Shown piece by piece: positions 1 through 9,482 of a stretch of DNA of 64,000 nucleotides (its first letter is position 1; each line of letters opens with the position of its first letter). A program made the translations under genes and the position numbers. This DNA is from Polynucleobacter sp. UK-Kesae-W10 (GTDB taxonomy: Bacteria > Pseudomonadota > Gammaproteobacteria > Burkholderiales > Burkholderiaceae). The DNA is taken from contig NZ_JACVQB010000001.1 in NCBI RefSeq assembly GCF_018881575.1, positions 482,986 through 546,985 on the forward strand, in the 5' to 3' direction. Under the pieces are notes generated by a model. It made no database searches, was not told the origin of the DNA, and saw nothing but the letters and a program-made list of their open reading frames with translations.

Positions 1-1057
1 CTTGGTAACTGGTGGCGCAGGCTTTATTGGAGCCAATTTTGTATTAAATTGGCTCGCCGACTCTGGCGCAGAAGGGATTGTGAATATCGATAAGTTGACC
101 TATGCAGGCAACTTAGCCAATCTACAAACATTACAAAATGACGCTAGGCATATTTTTGTGCATGGCGATATTGGTGACAAGGCGCTGATTGCAAAAATAT
201 TGGTTGAATACCGTCCGCGTGCCATTGTGAACTTTGCAGCGGAGAGTCACGTAGACCGCTCGATTCATGGTCCGGCAGAGTTTATTCAAACCAATATTGT
301 GGGCACCTTTAATTTATTGGAATGTGCTCGTGAGTACTGGGGTGCTTTGCAGGGCGGTGATAAAGAGCGGTTTCGCTTTCATCATGTCTCTACTGATGAG
401 GTCTACGGCTCACTGTCTTTAGCGGATCCCGCGTTTACGGAAACCAATCCCTATGAGCCCAATAGTCCTTATTCGGCGTCTAAGGCAGCTTCAGACCATT
501 TGGTCCGCGCTTGGTTTCACACTTATGGGTTCCCGGTAGTCACCACCAATTGCTCTAACAATTATGGTCCTTACCATTTCCCGGAAAAGTTGATTCCATT
601 GGTGATTTTGAATGCACTCAATGGCAAGCCATTACCAGTCTATGGCGATGGTCAACAGATTCGGGATTGGTTATATGTTGGCGATCATTGCTCGGCCATT
701 CGTGAAGTATTGGATAAGGGGCGCCTCGGCGAGACATACAACATTGGCGGTTGGAATGAAAAAGCAAATCTGGATGTCGTGAAAACGATTTGCGGTATTT
801 TGGATGAGCTCAGACCGCGGGCCGATGGCAAACCATATGCAGAGCAAATTACATTTGTTACGGATCGCCCTGGTCACGATCGCCGCTATGCCATTGATGC
901 CAGCAAAATTGAAAAAGAGTTGGGTTGGCGTCCTGCAGAAACGTTTGATACGGGTATTCGTAAGACGGTGCAGTGGTATCTCGATCAACCAGAGTGGGTT
1001 GAGGGCGTCGTCACCGGTTCTTATCGTGACTGGCTTGAAAAACAATACCGTCATTGA
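1..1057 (+). CDS. rfbB: dTDP-glucose 4,6-dehydratase (5' end cut by window edge)
   Basis: Second enzyme of dTDP-L-rhamnose synthesis: it converts dTDP-glucose to dTDP-4-keto-6-deoxyglucose in the cytoplasm with bound NAD. The reading frame is already open at the first bases and starts with [12 protein letters not shown], the Rossmann NAD-binding loop that normally lies only a few residues after the initiator Met, so only a handful of codons should be missing. Also visible are STDEVYG and [10 protein letters not shown], which carry the catalytic Thr/Asp/Glu and YxxxK residues of this extended short-chain dehydrogenase. About 351 residues are present, close to full family length. rfbD, rfbA and rfbC follow on the same strand, so the identification is secure. 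The TTG at base 2 is probably an internal Leu codon, not the start. Confidence 0.95.
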   Translation, partial: LVTGGAGFIGANFVLNWLADSGAEGIVNIDKLTYAGNLANLQTLQNDARHIFVHGDIGDKALIAKILVEYRPRAIVNFAAESHVDRSIHGPAEFIQTNIVGTFNLLECAREYWGALQGGDKERFRFHHVSTDEVYGSLSLADPAFTETNPYEPNSPYSASKAASDHLVRAWFHTYGFPVVTTNCSNNYGPYHFPEKLIPLVILNALNGKPLPVYGDGQQIRDWLYVGDHCSAIREVLDKGRLGETYNIGGWNEKANLDVVKTICGILDELRPRADGKPYAEQITFVTDRPGHDRRYAIDASKIEKELGWRPAETFDTGIRKTVQWYLDQPEWVEGVVTGSYRDWLEKQYRH

Positions 1058-1075
1058 TTCGAGACTAATTAATCT

Positions 1076-2017
1076 ATGAATATTCTGGTCTTTGGAAAAG
1101 ATGGTCAACTTGGCCGTGCGTTTCAGGATCAGCTTCTGTGCGCACCTTTTCAGAATGGCAACACCATTACTTTTGTTGGGCGCAATGAATGTGATTTGAG
1201 TAATGCAGAGCAGCTGCGCGATATCTTAAAAGTACATTCCCCCAAGCTGATTATTAATGCTGCTGCATATACTGCCGTCGATCAGGCGGAATCTGAGGCA
1301 GACTTGGCATTAGCTATTAATGCCACCGCCCCAGAATTAATGGCCCAGTACGCTGTCGCACAAGGCGCAACTTTGCTACATTTTTCTACCGATTATGTTT
1401 TTGATGGCAGTAAGCAAGGCATCTATCAAGAGAGTGACACTTGCAATCCATTGGGTATCTACGGCAAAACGAAGGAAGCGGGGGAGCGCGCCATTACCCA
1501 AGCGTTCGCAAATAGTATGGATGCTCGTTATGCTATTTTAAGGACGAGCTGGGTCTATGGCGAAGGCGCTAACTTCATCCGCACAATTTTGCGATTAGCC
1601 AAAGAGCGTCCCACTTTGCGAGTGATTGCCGATCAATATGGTGTGCCTACTAGTGCGAATTGGTTAGCAGAGCTAGGCCTGCAATTGGTTTTGGATGGTA
1701 CCCAGTTGCGCCCCTTGACTTCAGGTATTTACAACGCAGTGCCCCGTGGTGAGACCACTTGGTATGGTCTGGCCTCTTTAGCTGTGCAGGCAGCTGTTGA
1801 TTCGGGTGCAGTGTTGCAGGTTGATCCCAATGCCATCACCCCCATCTCCGCAGCCGAATACCCTTTACCGGCCCCAAGGCCAATGAATTCCCGTTTATCG
1901 ACTCAAAAGCTGCAATTTGAGCTTGAGCGTTTGGGTCTTGTGTCAAAATTGCCCCATTGGAATACGCCATGGGATGAGCAAGTGATTGCTTACGTTAAGC
2001 GCCTGACAGCAAGTTAA
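1076..2017 (+). CDS. rfbD: dTDP-4-dehydrorhamnose reductase
   Basis: Last step of dTDP-L-rhamnose synthesis: reduces dTDP-4-keto-L-rhamnose with NAD(P)H. The 313-residue protein begins with MNILVFGKDGQLGRAF, the dinucleotide-binding turn of RmlD proteins, followed by INAAAYTAVDQAE, FSTDYVFDG and YGKTKEAGE, which contain the SDR catalytic Thr and YxxxK. It starts 18 bases after rfbB and ends 33 bases before rfbA, consistent with one operon. Length is slightly above the usual roughly 300 residues. The gene order B-D-A-C is common in proteobacterial rhamnose operons. Confidence 0.95.
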   Translation: MNILVFGKDGQLGRAFQDQLLCAPFQNGNTITFVGRNECDLSNAEQLRDILKVHSPKLIINAAAYTAVDQAESEADLALAINATAPELMAQYAVAQGATLLHFSTDYVFDGSKQGIYQESDTCNPLGIYGKTKEAGERAITQAFANSMDARYAILRTSWVYGEGANFIRTILRLAKERPTLRVIADQYGVPTSANWLAELGLQLVLDGTQLRPLTSGIYNAVPRGETTWYGLASLAVQAAVDSGAVLQVDPNAITPISAAEYPLPAPRPMNSRLSTQKLQFELERLGLVSKLPHWNTPWDEQVIAYVKRLTAS

Positions 2018-2050
2018 GGTTTCGCTGCATCCCGTTAAATAAGGGTAAAG

Positions 2051-2989
2051 ATGGCAAATAGTCTTACAAAAAATCGCAAAGGCATTATTTTGGCTGGCGG
2101 GTCTGGTACTCGTTTGTATCCAGTCACCCAAGCGGTTTCTAAACAACTCATGCCGGTATATGACAAACCGATGGTCTACTATCCATTAACGACCTTAATG
2201 TTGGCCGGTATTCGGGATATTTTGTTGATCTCCACTCCCCATGACACACCGCGCTTTACGGAGTTGTTGGGTGATGGTTCACAGTGGGGTCTTAATATTG
2301 AGTATTGCGTACAACCTTCGCCTGATGGTTTGGCGCAAGCATTTACTTTGGGCAAAAACTTCATCAATGGCCATCCAAGCGCCCTGGTATTGGGCGACAA
2401 TATTTTCTATGGCCATGAGTTGGTAGCCAATTTAGAAAGTGCCGATGAGCGCGCTAGTGGCGCAACCGTATTTGCGTATCACGTTACCGATCCAGAGCGC
2501 TATGGCGTTGTAGAGTTTGATAAAAATTACAAAGCAGTATCGATTGAAGAAAAGCCGCTTCAGCCTAGAAGTAGTTATGCGGTTACGGGCTTATATTTTT
2601 ATGACAATCAAGTGTGCGATATTGCAAGCGCAATCAAACCTAGCGCGCGAGGCGAGCTCGAGATTACCGATGTTAATCGCATCTATCTTGAAAAAGACCA
2701 ACTCAGTGTCGAGATCATGGGTCGTGGCTTTGCCTGGTTAGACACTGGTACGCATGATTCTTTATTGGATGCTGCTGGCTTTATTGCTACCTTGCAAAAG
2801 CGCCAGGGCTTGATGGTAGCGTGCCCAGAAGAAATTGCTTATCGGCAAGGTTGGATCGGTGCTGAGGCTGTGCAAAAAGTAGCGGCTCAGCTTTCTAAGA
2901 ACAGCTATGGCCAGTACTTAAATAAAATTCTCAATGAGATGAAGACAGGTTCACAGCCGATTTCTTTGTCATCTAAGAAGGCGGGTTAA
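2051..2989 (+). CDS. rfbA: Glucose-1-phosphate thymidylyltransferase
   Basis: First committed step of dTDP-rhamnose synthesis: joins dTTP and glucose-1-phosphate to give dTDP-glucose. The 312-residue protein has the nucleotidyltransferase signature [15 protein letters not shown] near the N-terminus, then [15 protein letters not shown] and [12 protein letters not shown], all characteristic of RmlA. The ATG at 2051 is preceded by AAGGG-like bases (about 2042-2046). Its stop codon shares one base with the ATG of rfbC, so the two are translationally coupled. The enzyme is usually feedback-inhibited by dTDP-rhamnose. That is family knowledge and cannot be seen here. Confidence 0.95.
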   Translation: MANSLTKNRKGIILAGGSGTRLYPVTQAVSKQLMPVYDKPMVYYPLTTLMLAGIRDILLISTPHDTPRFTELLGDGSQWGLNIEYCVQPSPDGLAQAFTLGKNFINGHPSALVLGDNIFYGHELVANLESADERASGATVFAYHVTDPERYGVVEFDKNYKAVSIEEKPLQPRSSYAVTGLYFYDNQVCDIASAIKPSARGELEITDVNRIYLEKDQLSVEIMGRGFAWLDTGTHDSLLDAAGFIATLQKRQGLMVACPEEIAYRQGWIGAEAVQKVAAQLSKNSYGQYLNKILNEMKTGSQPISLSSKKAG

Positions 2990-3564
2990 TGTCTAGTTTA
3001 AAACCGCACCCAAAACTCACTGTAACGCCTACAGCAGTTAGTGGTGTTTTGATTGTTGAGCCTAAAGTCTTTGGTGATGAGCGCGGCTGGTTTACCGAAA
3101 CCTTTAATGCACAAGATTTTGCTCAAGCGACTAGTTTGGATGTGCGGTTTGTACAAGATAACCATTCATTTTCACGTCAAGCCACTTTGCGCGGCATGCA
3201 TTATCAGTTAGAAAAAACACAGGGTAAGTTAGTGCGCGTAGTTGCTGGCAGCGTATTTGATGTAGCGGTAGATTTGCGCAAAGATTCTTCGACTTATGGC
3301 AAATGGGTTGGCGTGGAGCTGAGTGCAGAAAATCACAAGCAATTGTGGATCCCTGCAGGAATGGCCCATGGATTTTTAGTGCTCACGCCAACCGCAGAAT
3401 TTTTATATAAAACTACTGATTACTATCATCCTCAAAGTGAGGTTTGTTTGGCTTGGAATGACCCAGTCGTGGGAATTGAGTGGCCTTTGGGATCTGGTGT
3501 CACTCCCAATCTCAATGCAAAAGATGCTGCAGGTCTATCTTGGGAACAAGCCCCAAAGTTTTGA
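2989..3564 (+). CDS. rfbC: dTDP-4-dehydrorhamnose 3,5-epimerase
   Basis: Third step of dTDP-rhamnose synthesis: double epimerisation of dTDP-4-keto-6-deoxyglucose. The 191-residue protein shows the RmlC cupin motifs: FGDERGWFTETFN, FVQDNHSFS, RGMHYQL (with the catalytic His) and YKTTDYYHPQSE (with the catalytic Tyr region). It overlaps rfbA by one base at its start and waaC by one base at its end, so it sits in the middle of a coupled operon. Length is normal for the family (about 180-190). Confidence 0.95.
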   Translation: MSSLKPHPKLTVTPTAVSGVLIVEPKVFGDERGWFTETFNAQDFAQATSLDVRFVQDNHSFSRQATLRGMHYQLEKTQGKLVRVVAGSVFDVAVDLRKDSSTYGKWVGVELSAENHKQLWIPAGMAHGFLVLTPTAEFLYKTTDYYHPQSEVCLAWNDPVVGIEWPLGSGVTPNLNAKDAAGLSWEQAPKF

Positions 3565-4610
3565 TGTCGAATACCAACGCAACCCCCAAAATACTCTTAG
3601 TAAAACTCTCCTCCTTGGGAGATGTGCTGCACAACTTACCGATTGTTTGGGATATTCGCGCACGTTTGCCCGAGGCACAGATTGATTGGGTGGTTGAAGA
3701 GGGCTATGTCCACCTACTCAAGCCCTTGCTGAGTAGAGAGGGTTTTCGGGGAATCGATCGCATTATTCCATTTGGCTTGCGTCGTTGGAAAAAATCCTTA
3801 TTTGGTAGTCAGACTTGGACTGAGTTTTTTCAATTTAAGAAAGATCTTCAGCAAGTTTCTTACGATGTCATCATTGAGACCCAAGGTCTATTGAAGTCCG
3901 CATTGGTTTGTGCTCTTGCTAAAAAGAGTTCTGATGCAGTGGTAGCTGGACTGGCTAATGCGACCGAATACTCTGGTTATGAACCTGCAGCGCGATCGTT
4001 TTATAACCAGTCAGTTCAGGTTCCATTCCATTGCCATGCAGTGGATCGCTCGCGCTATGTCACCTCTTCCGCCCTAGATTGGCCTTTGATTGCACGATCT
4101 GAAGGTTTGCAGTTTTATCCGGCTTCCTATGTCAATTCAATTGCTGCTCCTAGTGTTGCTGGCTTAAACAATCCCTATATTGTTTTCTTCCACTCCACTG
4201 CGCGCGAAGCCAAACGTTGGCCTAAGGCCGATTGGGTCAGCTTAGGCGTGTCCTTAGCAAGTCATGGGTATCAGATTGTGCTTCCCTGGGGAAGCGCTGC
4301 AGAGAAGGCGATTAGTCAAGAGTTGGCGACGCAGATTCCGGGAGCGCTGGTCCCGGCGGCATTTAGCATTGAAGAGGCATTTTCAGTCGTAGCCCATGCC
4401 GCCTTGATAGTCGGTGTGGATACCGGACTTACCCATTTGGCAGCCGTGCTCAATCAGCCTACCGTGGAAATCTATTGCGATTCCCCGCGTTGGAAGACTG
4501 AGGGGTATTGGTCAGAGCGTATTCGTAACGTCGGTGATATTCAGGCTTCGCCTACTACAGCCCAAGTGCTGGGTGCCGCTACTGAATTACTTAACGCAAT
4601 AAAGAATTAA
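3564..4610 (+). CDS. waaC: Lipopolysaccharide heptosyltransferase I
   Basis: Transfers the first L-glycero-D-manno-heptose to Kdo2-lipid A in LPS inner-core synthesis at the cytoplasmic face of the inner membrane. The GT9 family signature is clear: ILLVKLSSLGDVLHNLP at the N-terminus, WVVEEGY, FFHSTAREAKRWP and the C-terminal VGVDTGLTHLAAVLNQPTV. The frame is open from 3480, but the ATG at 3564, overlapping the rfbC stop, gives the expected N-terminus and 348 residues. Co-transcription with the rhamnose genes links core and O-chain sugar supply. The 3' end overlaps tolC, on the opposite strand, by 20 bases. Confidence 0.93.
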   Translation: MSNTNATPKILLVKLSSLGDVLHNLPIVWDIRARLPEAQIDWVVEEGYVHLLKPLLSREGFRGIDRIIPFGLRRWKKSLFGSQTWTEFFQFKKDLQQVSYDVIIETQGLLKSALVCALAKKSSDAVVAGLANATEYSGYEPAARSFYNQSVQVPFHCHAVDRSRYVTSSALDWPLIARSEGLQFYPASYVNSIAAPSVAGLNNPYIVFFHSTAREAKRWPKADWVSLGVSLASHGYQIVLPWGSAAEKAISQELATQIPGALVPAAFSIEEAFSVVAHAALIVGVDTGLTHLAAVLNQPTVEIYCDSPRWKTEGYWSERIRNVGDIQASPTTAQVLGAATELLNAIKN

Positions 4611-6219
4611 TCGCAAGCAAGTCTTCGTCTGATAAAGACGCAGCGTGTGCTTTCAGTTTGATGGCGTTTAGGATGGTGTTGTAACGCGCCTGCTGCAATT
4701 GAGAGCGGGTAGTGATTAAAGTATCCAAGGCAATCAACACATCAATATTAATTAAGGTGCCTACCTGAAAACCAAGTTTGCTTGATTCGAGTGCAGAATT
4801 TGATGAACGTTCAGCCGCCTCAAATGCTTTGACGCTAGCAAGTCCACCATAAAAACCAGTAAAGGCAGCGCGGGTGTTCTGTGCTGCGGTACGACGCGCA
4901 TTGTCGTAGTTGGCTTTGGCTTGATCAACCAAGGCAGCATTTTGACGAATGACTGAGCTATTGAAGCCGCCTGACACTAACGGGATGGAGAGCTGCAAAG
5001 CAACAGTATTGTTATAAACGTTGGTATTTGCTGGCTGATAGCTATTTGGCGTGCCATTGGAAGTGTTATAGCCACTGGTGCCAATAAAATTTAATGAAGG
5101 ATAGTTTAGGGCTTGGGCAGCACGATAGGTGCTCTCTGCAAGACTGACGGTTAGCTGCCCAGCAAGCACATTAAAGTTTGCTGCTTCTGCTTGGTTAATC
5201 CAGTCCTCCAAGGTTTGCCCTGGGGGCAATTGGGGGTTCACGCTGTCTGCAATCGGATTGCCCTTAGCATCTTTGGTCTTGGTGCGCGGATCTTTTAAAA
5301 CACCATCAATCTTGGCTTCTTTGACGAGGGGACGCAATGGACCAACCGGGCGGCCAACCAATTGTTCCAAAACGCCACGTTTCACAACGAGATCGGCTTG
5401 GGCTCCAATTTCTTGTGAGTTAGCCAAATCCAGCGCTGCTTGAGCGGTATTCACATCCACAATCGTAGCTAGACCAGCATCAAATTTAGCTTGGGCAGCA
5501 TCGAGTTGTTGCTTGATCAAGCCTTTTTTATTGCGATAGAGCTCAACGTTATCTTGGCTAGTCAGTGCATCAAAGTAGGCTTGTGAGACTCGAATAATTA
5601 AATCTTGTTGCGCTAAGTAAAAGCGCATATCCGCAATTTTGGTATTGAGATCACCTTGTTTGAACGCTTCGAAAGCACCCACATTAAATACTGGCTGGGT
5701 CAAAGTCACGGTGTAATTCTTTTGATCAAAGACACGTGAGTTACCAGGACCCGCCGCGACAACTGTTTGGCCAACGCCGTGCTGGTAGTAGCGAGTACCT
5801 CCAGGTGTAGCATTAGCCTGAGGAAGCAGGAGGGAGAGACCTTGCCAATAGAGCTCTTTGCTGGCTTGGTAATTAAAGCGCGCTGCATTGAGCACGGGAT
5901 CACTAAAGGCTGCTTCTTGGTAAAGCTGGAGCAAATCAGTCAATTGAGCTTTTTGATCATTAGCGCTGCCGTTCACGCTCGAAGGTGCGGCGGTGCTCGG
6001 CAGGGCTTGCTTGACTGGTAGTGGGGCAATTTGCGGCGGCTGATCCAGCCCTGTCAGTGATGAAGGGCTAACGGGGGTAGGCAAGGCAGGCTTTGCGCCG
6101 TTCGGGCTCTGGGCAAAAGCATCCGAATGCCATGAATTGAGGCCGAGCGCCTGCCCAAGGACCAAACCCAGGATGGTCAGTCGTGACAGGCGAAAACGGG
6201 CTGGATTCATCAAATTCAT
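4591..6219 (-). CDS. tolC: TolC-family outer membrane efflux protein
   Basis: Outer-membrane channel of type I secretion and RND/ABC efflux systems. The 542-residue protein has an N-terminal signal sequence (hydrophobic stretch about residues 13-36, ending LNSWHSDAFA) and a proline-rich linker, then two outer-membrane-efflux-protein repeats: LLQLYQEAAFSDPVLNAARF and the related C-terminal half with SIPLVSGGFNSSVIRQ and FQVGTLINIDVLIALDTL. The internal duplication is typical of TolC. No partner pump gene is adjacent, so the substrate is unknown. Its 3' end overlaps waaC by 20 bases in convergent orientation. A second Met three codons in is an alternative start. Confidence 0.88.
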   Translation of the reverse strand: MNLMNPARFRLSRLTILGLVLGQALGLNSWHSDAFAQSPNGAKPALPTPVSPSSLTGLDQPPQIAPLPVKQALPSTAAPSSVNGSANDQKAQLTDLLQLYQEAAFSDPVLNAARFNYQASKELYWQGLSLLLPQANATPGGTRYYQHGVGQTVVAAGPGNSRVFDQKNYTVTLTQPVFNVGAFEAFKQGDLNTKIADMRFYLAQQDLIIRVSQAYFDALTSQDNVELYRNKKGLIKQQLDAAQAKFDAGLATIVDVNTAQAALDLANSQEIGAQADLVVKRGVLEQLVGRPVGPLRPLVKEAKIDGVLKDPRTKTKDAKGNPIADSVNPQLPPGQTLEDWINQAEAANFNVLAGQLTVSLAESTYRAAQALNYPSLNFIGTSGYNTSNGTPNSYQPANTNVYNNTVALQLSIPLVSGGFNSSVIRQNAALVDQAKANYDNARRTAAQNTRAAFTGFYGGLASVKAFEAAERSSNSALESSKLGFQVGTLINIDVLIALDTLITTRSQLQQARYNTILNAIKLKAHAASLSDEDLLAINSLLR

Positions 6220-6298
6220 CTATTTTTTAAGTGCATGAAGTTTAAGGCCAAATTCCATTTGAGGGGAATTTGAGTTCAATTTTGCCAAATAAGCTCCC

Positions 6299-6313
6299 AG
6301 GCTTCAGAAGCCT
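6299..6313. repeat. Perfect 15-base inverted repeat in the uppP leader
   Basis: AGGCTTC and GAAGCCT flank a single A, 14 bases upstream of the uppP ATG and in the tolC-uppP divergent gap. Bases directly after it read ATAAAAT, which could serve as a -10 element. It could be an operator or form a small mRNA hairpin. The function is not known. Confidence 0.5.
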
Positions 6314-6327
6314 ATAAAATTTGCCCC

Positions 6328-7173
6328 ATGGATCTTATATTGTTGCTAAAAGCAGTCATTCTGGGCGTAGTGGAGGGCTTAACCGAGTTTTTGCCAATCT
6401 CCAGTACGGGGCACCTGATCTTGGTTGGGGATTTGCTCGATTTCAACGATGATCGAGGCAAAGCCTTTGAAGTCATTATTCAGTTTGGCGCTATCTTGGC
6501 CGTTTGTTGGGAGTTCCGCGCCAAGCTGCTTAAGGTGGTCTGCTCTCTAACTGCCAGCGCCAGCTCGCGACGCTTTGTTCTCAATCTCATCATCGCCTCG
6601 ATTCCCGCAATGGGTTTGGGCTTTGTATTTGGCAAACACATTAAAGCGGTCTTGTTCTCGCCGATTCCAGTTGCTAGTGCGTTCATTGTGGGCGCTCTGA
6701 TTATTTTTTGGGCAGAGCGACGTCAAGAAAAAGCCAGTACTGTAAATACGCGTATTCATTCCGTAGATGACCTTTCTTATCTGGATGCCTTGAAGGTTGG
6801 TATAGCGCAGTGTGCTGCTTTGATTCCGGGCACCTCTCGTTCAGGTGCCACCATCATTGGCGGTATGTTGTTTGGTTTGCCGCGTGCTGTGGCAACGGAG
6901 TTTTCTTTTTTCCTGGCGATCCCTGTGATTGGAGGTGCAACCGCTTATGAGTTACTCAAGCTTTGGAAAAACCCCGTCACGATTTCAGGAGAATTTAGTC
7001 TTGCTATTGTGATCGGCTTTATCGCTGCTTTCATTTCTGCTTTTATTTGTGTGCGCTGGTTGATTCACTATGTGGCGCATCATAACTTCGTGCCTTTTGC
7101 CTGGTATCGGATTGTTTTTGGCCTGTTAGTGCTGATCACTTCCTATAGCGGTTTAATAGCCTGGTCACATTAA
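6328..7173 (+). CDS. uppP: Undecaprenyl-diphosphatase (BacA/UppP)
   Basis: Integral membrane phosphatase that recycles undecaprenyl diphosphate to the monophosphate carrier used for peptidoglycan, O-antigen and capsule assembly. The 281-residue protein contains the two BacA hallmark segments: [17 protein letters not shown] near residues 16-32, with the catalytic Glu/Ser cluster, and [10 protein letters not shown] near residue 169, with the phosphate-binding Arg. Several hydrophobic segments span the length, the last ending in [12 protein letters not shown]. The length matches the family (about 270-280). It transcribes away from tolC. The carrier lipid it regenerates is needed by the polysaccharide genes elsewhere in this window. 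Confidence 0.95.
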   Translation: MDLILLLKAVILGVVEGLTEFLPISSTGHLILVGDLLDFNDDRGKAFEVIIQFGAILAVCWEFRAKLLKVVCSLTASASSRRFVLNLIIASIPAMGLGFVFGKHIKAVLFSPIPVASAFIVGALIIFWAERRQEKASTVNTRIHSVDDLSYLDALKVGIAQCAALIPGTSRSGATIIGGMLFGLPRAVATEFSFFLAIPVIGGATAYELLKLWKNPVTISGEFSLAIVIGFIAAFISAFICVRWLIHYVAHHNFVPFAWYRIVFGLLVLITSYSGLIAWSH

Positions 7174-7200
7174 TTCTTTAAAAGATTTAGGAAGCTGCAT

Positions 7201-7659
7201 ATGGATGTCTCAATCGACGCGATTACTAACAACATTCAGTTGGCGTTGGCCCCCGTCTTTTTACTCACGGCAGTTGCCACCTTGATTAATGCGATTTCTG
7301 GGCGCTTGGCGAGAACAGTCGATCGCATGCGCTCGATTCAGAAGGCGTTGTATGAGGGCGGAGTCAAAGATGAAGAAGCACTCCAGCACATGCAAATCGA
7401 GGCCAATGAAGCCATGATTCGGGGTCGTTTGTGTACGGCCGCCATCTTTTTTGACGTACTGAGTGGGGTATTTATTTCCTTAACGGTACTAGAACTCTTT
7501 TTCTTTCAGGCGGGAGCGGTCCGCTCTCTACAAACAACTTATGTTATTTGGACCTTTGTATTGGGTCTGATATCCTTCATGACATCTTTATCTATTGTTC
7601 TAGCCGAAGTGGTTTATGCCTATCGATCAGCCGGCTGGAGAGCCCCTAGAAATTACTAA
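7201..7659 (+). CDS. DUF2721 family membrane protein
   Basis: A 152-residue protein of the DUF2721 family, whose function is unknown. It begins with a segment like those of its relatives ([19 protein letters not shown]), then a charged stretch with [15 protein letters not shown], and two further hydrophobic segments at about residues 78-105 and 112-138, so three membrane spans are likely. It starts 27 bases after uppP and ends 26 bases before the sugar-nucleotide decarboxylase gene, which suggests co-transcription. Nothing in the sequence points to an enzymatic role. Confidence 0.8.
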   Translation: MDVSIDAITNNIQLALAPVFLLTAVATLINAISGRLARTVDRMRSIQKALYEGGVKDEEALQHMQIEANEAMIRGRLCTAAIFFDVLSGVFISLTVLELFFFQAGAVRSLQTTYVIWTFVLGLISFMTSLSIVLAEVVYAYRSAGWRAPRNY

Positions 7660-7685
7660 TACATCTACATTTTCAATCTAAAAAT

Positions 7686-8621
7686 ATGAACAAAATCCTC
7701 ATTACTGGTGGCGCTGGTTTCTTAGGTTCACACCTGACCGAAAAGCTGCTCAAAGAAGGCAATGATGTATTGGTAGTCGATAACTACTTTACGGGCTCTA
7801 AAGCAAATTTGGCGCACTTATTGCCTAATCCTAACTTAGAGTTAATGCGTCACGATGTGACCTTCCCGCTCTATGTAGAGACCAACCAGATTTATAACTT
7901 GGCTTGCCCAGCATCTCCAGTGCACTATCAATATGATCCGGTGCAAACCACCAAGACTAGCGTTCATGGTGCGATCAATATGCTCGGTCTTGCCAAAAGA
8001 ACACGTGCCCGTATTTTGCAAGCCTCTACTAGTGAGGTGTATGGTGATCCAGAAGTGCATCCTCAGCCTGAAGAGTATTGGGGTAAGGTCAATCCTATCG
8101 GCATTCGCTCTTGCTATGACGAAGGTAAGCGTTGTGCAGAAACCCTCTTTTTTGACTACAACCGTCAACACAATCTCGATATCAAAGTAGTGCGCATCTT
8201 TAATACCTATGGCCCCCGTATGCACCCGAATGATGGACGCGTAGTGAGCAACTTTATAGTGCAGGCACTGCAAGGCAAAGACATCACGATTTATGGTGAT
8301 GGCCAGCAAACCCGTAGCTTTTGCTATGTGGATGATCTGATTGATGCGATGGTGCGGATGATGAATTCTGAAGCAGGCTTTACTGGACCAGTCAATATTG
8401 GCAATCCAGGCGAGTTCACCATGCTCCAGTTAGCAGAGACTATTCTTAAACTGTCTGGTAGCAAATCGAAAATTATTCACCAGGCTTTGCCGTCGGATGA
8501 TCCAAAACAACGTCAACCGAATATTGAATTGGCTAAAGCAAAATTAGGTTGGCAGCCTAAAGTCAACTTGGAGGATGGTCTTAAAGAGACTATCGCTTAT
8601 TTTAAAAAGGTTGTAGCTTAA
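7686..8621 (+). CDS. UDP-glucuronate decarboxylase-like SDR (UDP-xylose synthase type)
   Basis: Extended short-chain dehydrogenase most like UDP-xylose synthases, which convert UDP-glucuronate to UDP-xylose with tightly bound NAD. In 311 residues it shows [14 protein letters not shown] (NAD loop), [30 protein letters not shown], and [13 protein letters not shown] with the YxxxK pair. The CPASP and YDEGKR strings are typical of the UXS subfamily rather than of RfbB or GalE. No membrane anchor is present, as expected for bacterial forms. It would supply a pentose donor for cell-surface glycans. No UDP-glucose dehydrogenase is seen in this window, so the UDP-glucuronate must come from a gene elsewhere. 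Confidence 0.85.
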   Translation: MNKILITGGAGFLGSHLTEKLLKEGNDVLVVDNYFTGSKANLAHLLPNPNLELMRHDVTFPLYVETNQIYNLACPASPVHYQYDPVQTTKTSVHGAINMLGLAKRTRARILQASTSEVYGDPEVHPQPEEYWGKVNPIGIRSCYDEGKRCAETLFFDYNRQHNLDIKVVRIFNTYGPRMHPNDGRVVSNFIVQALQGKDITIYGDGQQTRSFCYVDDLIDAMVRMMNSEAGFTGPVNIGNPGEFTMLQLAETILKLSGSKSKIIHQALPSDDPKQRQPNIELAKAKLGWQPKVNLEDGLKETIAYFKKVVA

Positions 8622-8622
8622 G

Positions 8623-9444
8623 TTGTCTGTGCAGGGCGAGCAAACTGGCAAGAGCGAAAAGCGTTTTGAGCGCATTCGCTCTTTTGTCTTAAGGGCCGGC
8701 AGAACCACTGCAGGGCAGCAGCGTGCGATCGATGAGTTAGGCCCGCGCTTTCTGATTCCTTACCAAGCTAAAACGCTTGATCTTGTAGAGGCATTTGGAG
8801 GCTCCAAGCAGCCGAAGATTTTGGAGATCGGCTTTGGGATGGGCGAGACCACTGCCAAGATTGCTGCCTTAAGACCTGCCGATGATTTTTTGGCCATTGA
8901 AGTGCATCCCCCTGGAGTGGGTGCTTTATTAAAGCTCATCGGGGAGAATCAGCTTACTAACTTGCGCCTCATGCGACATGATGCAGTAGAAGTTTTAGAA
9001 AACATGTTGCCAGCCAATAGTCTTGACGGTATTCATATTTATTTTGCTGATCCTTGGCACAAGAAGCGCCACCATAAGCGTCGTTTAATTCAGGCGCAAT
9101 TTGTAAAGCTACTGGTCTCGCGTTTAAAGTCGGGTGGATATTTGCATTTGGCAACCGATTGGCATAACTATGCTGAGCAAATGCTCTTAGTCCTCAACGC
9201 TGAAGAGTCTCTGAAAAATACCTCTACCAACTTTGTGAAGGTAGAGACCTTTACTGCAGAAGATGTTGCCAAGCCTGAAGCACTTGCAAAAGATTTAAAT
9301 GAATTCAAACCCAGTCTTGCGCAACTCAGTGCAGAGCATCCGGGTTATGTAGATCGCCCAGTCTATCGTCCAATTACTAAATTTGAGAACCGTGGTGTCA
9401 AACTAGGCCACGGTGTGTGGGATTTGGTTTATCAAAAGCGCTAG
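8623..9444 (+). CDS. trmB: tRNA (guanine-N7-)-methyltransferase
   Basis: Methylates G46 in the tRNA variable loop using S-adenosylmethionine. The 273-residue protein contains [16 protein letters not shown] (SAM-binding loop), [15 protein letters not shown] (TrmB signature) and [11 protein letters not shown]. The best start is a TTG at 8623, one base after the stop of the preceding gene, because no ATG occurs before the conserved core. The N-terminal 40 residues are basic and serve as the usual extension. A strong stem-loop follows the stop. Confidence 0.92.
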   Translation: MSVQGEQTGKSEKRFERIRSFVLRAGRTTAGQQRAIDELGPRFLIPYQAKTLDLVEAFGGSKQPKILEIGFGMGETTAKIAALRPADDFLAIEVHPPGVGALLKLIGENQLTNLRLMRHDAVEVLENMLPANSLDGIHIYFADPWHKKRHHKRRLIQAQFVKLLVSRLKSGGYLHLATDWHNYAEQMLLVLNAEESLKNTSTNFVKVETFTAEDVAKPEALAKDLNEFKPSLAQLSAEHPGYVDRPVYRPITKFENRGVKLGHGVWDLVYQKR

Positions 9445-9482
9445 CTGTATGCCTGGGGATACTAGGCATACAGGTTTGTTTT
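9445..9482. terminator. Stem-loop between convergent trmB and gabD
   Basis: CTGTATGCCT (9445-9454) pairs perfectly with AGGCATACAG (9464-9473) across a 9-base loop. T-rich sequence follows on the plus strand. It lies between two convergent stop codons and could act in both directions. Confidence 0.75.

Noticed and set aside
671..1108. 145-codon open frame antisense to rfbB
   Set aside because: Lies wholly opposite rfbB and the start of rfbD, with no family motifs and no ribosome-binding site. It is a shadow of rfbB.
7842..8309. 155-codon open frame antisense to the UDP-xylose synthase-like gene
   Set aside because: Opposite a strongly conserved enzyme, with no recognisable domain.
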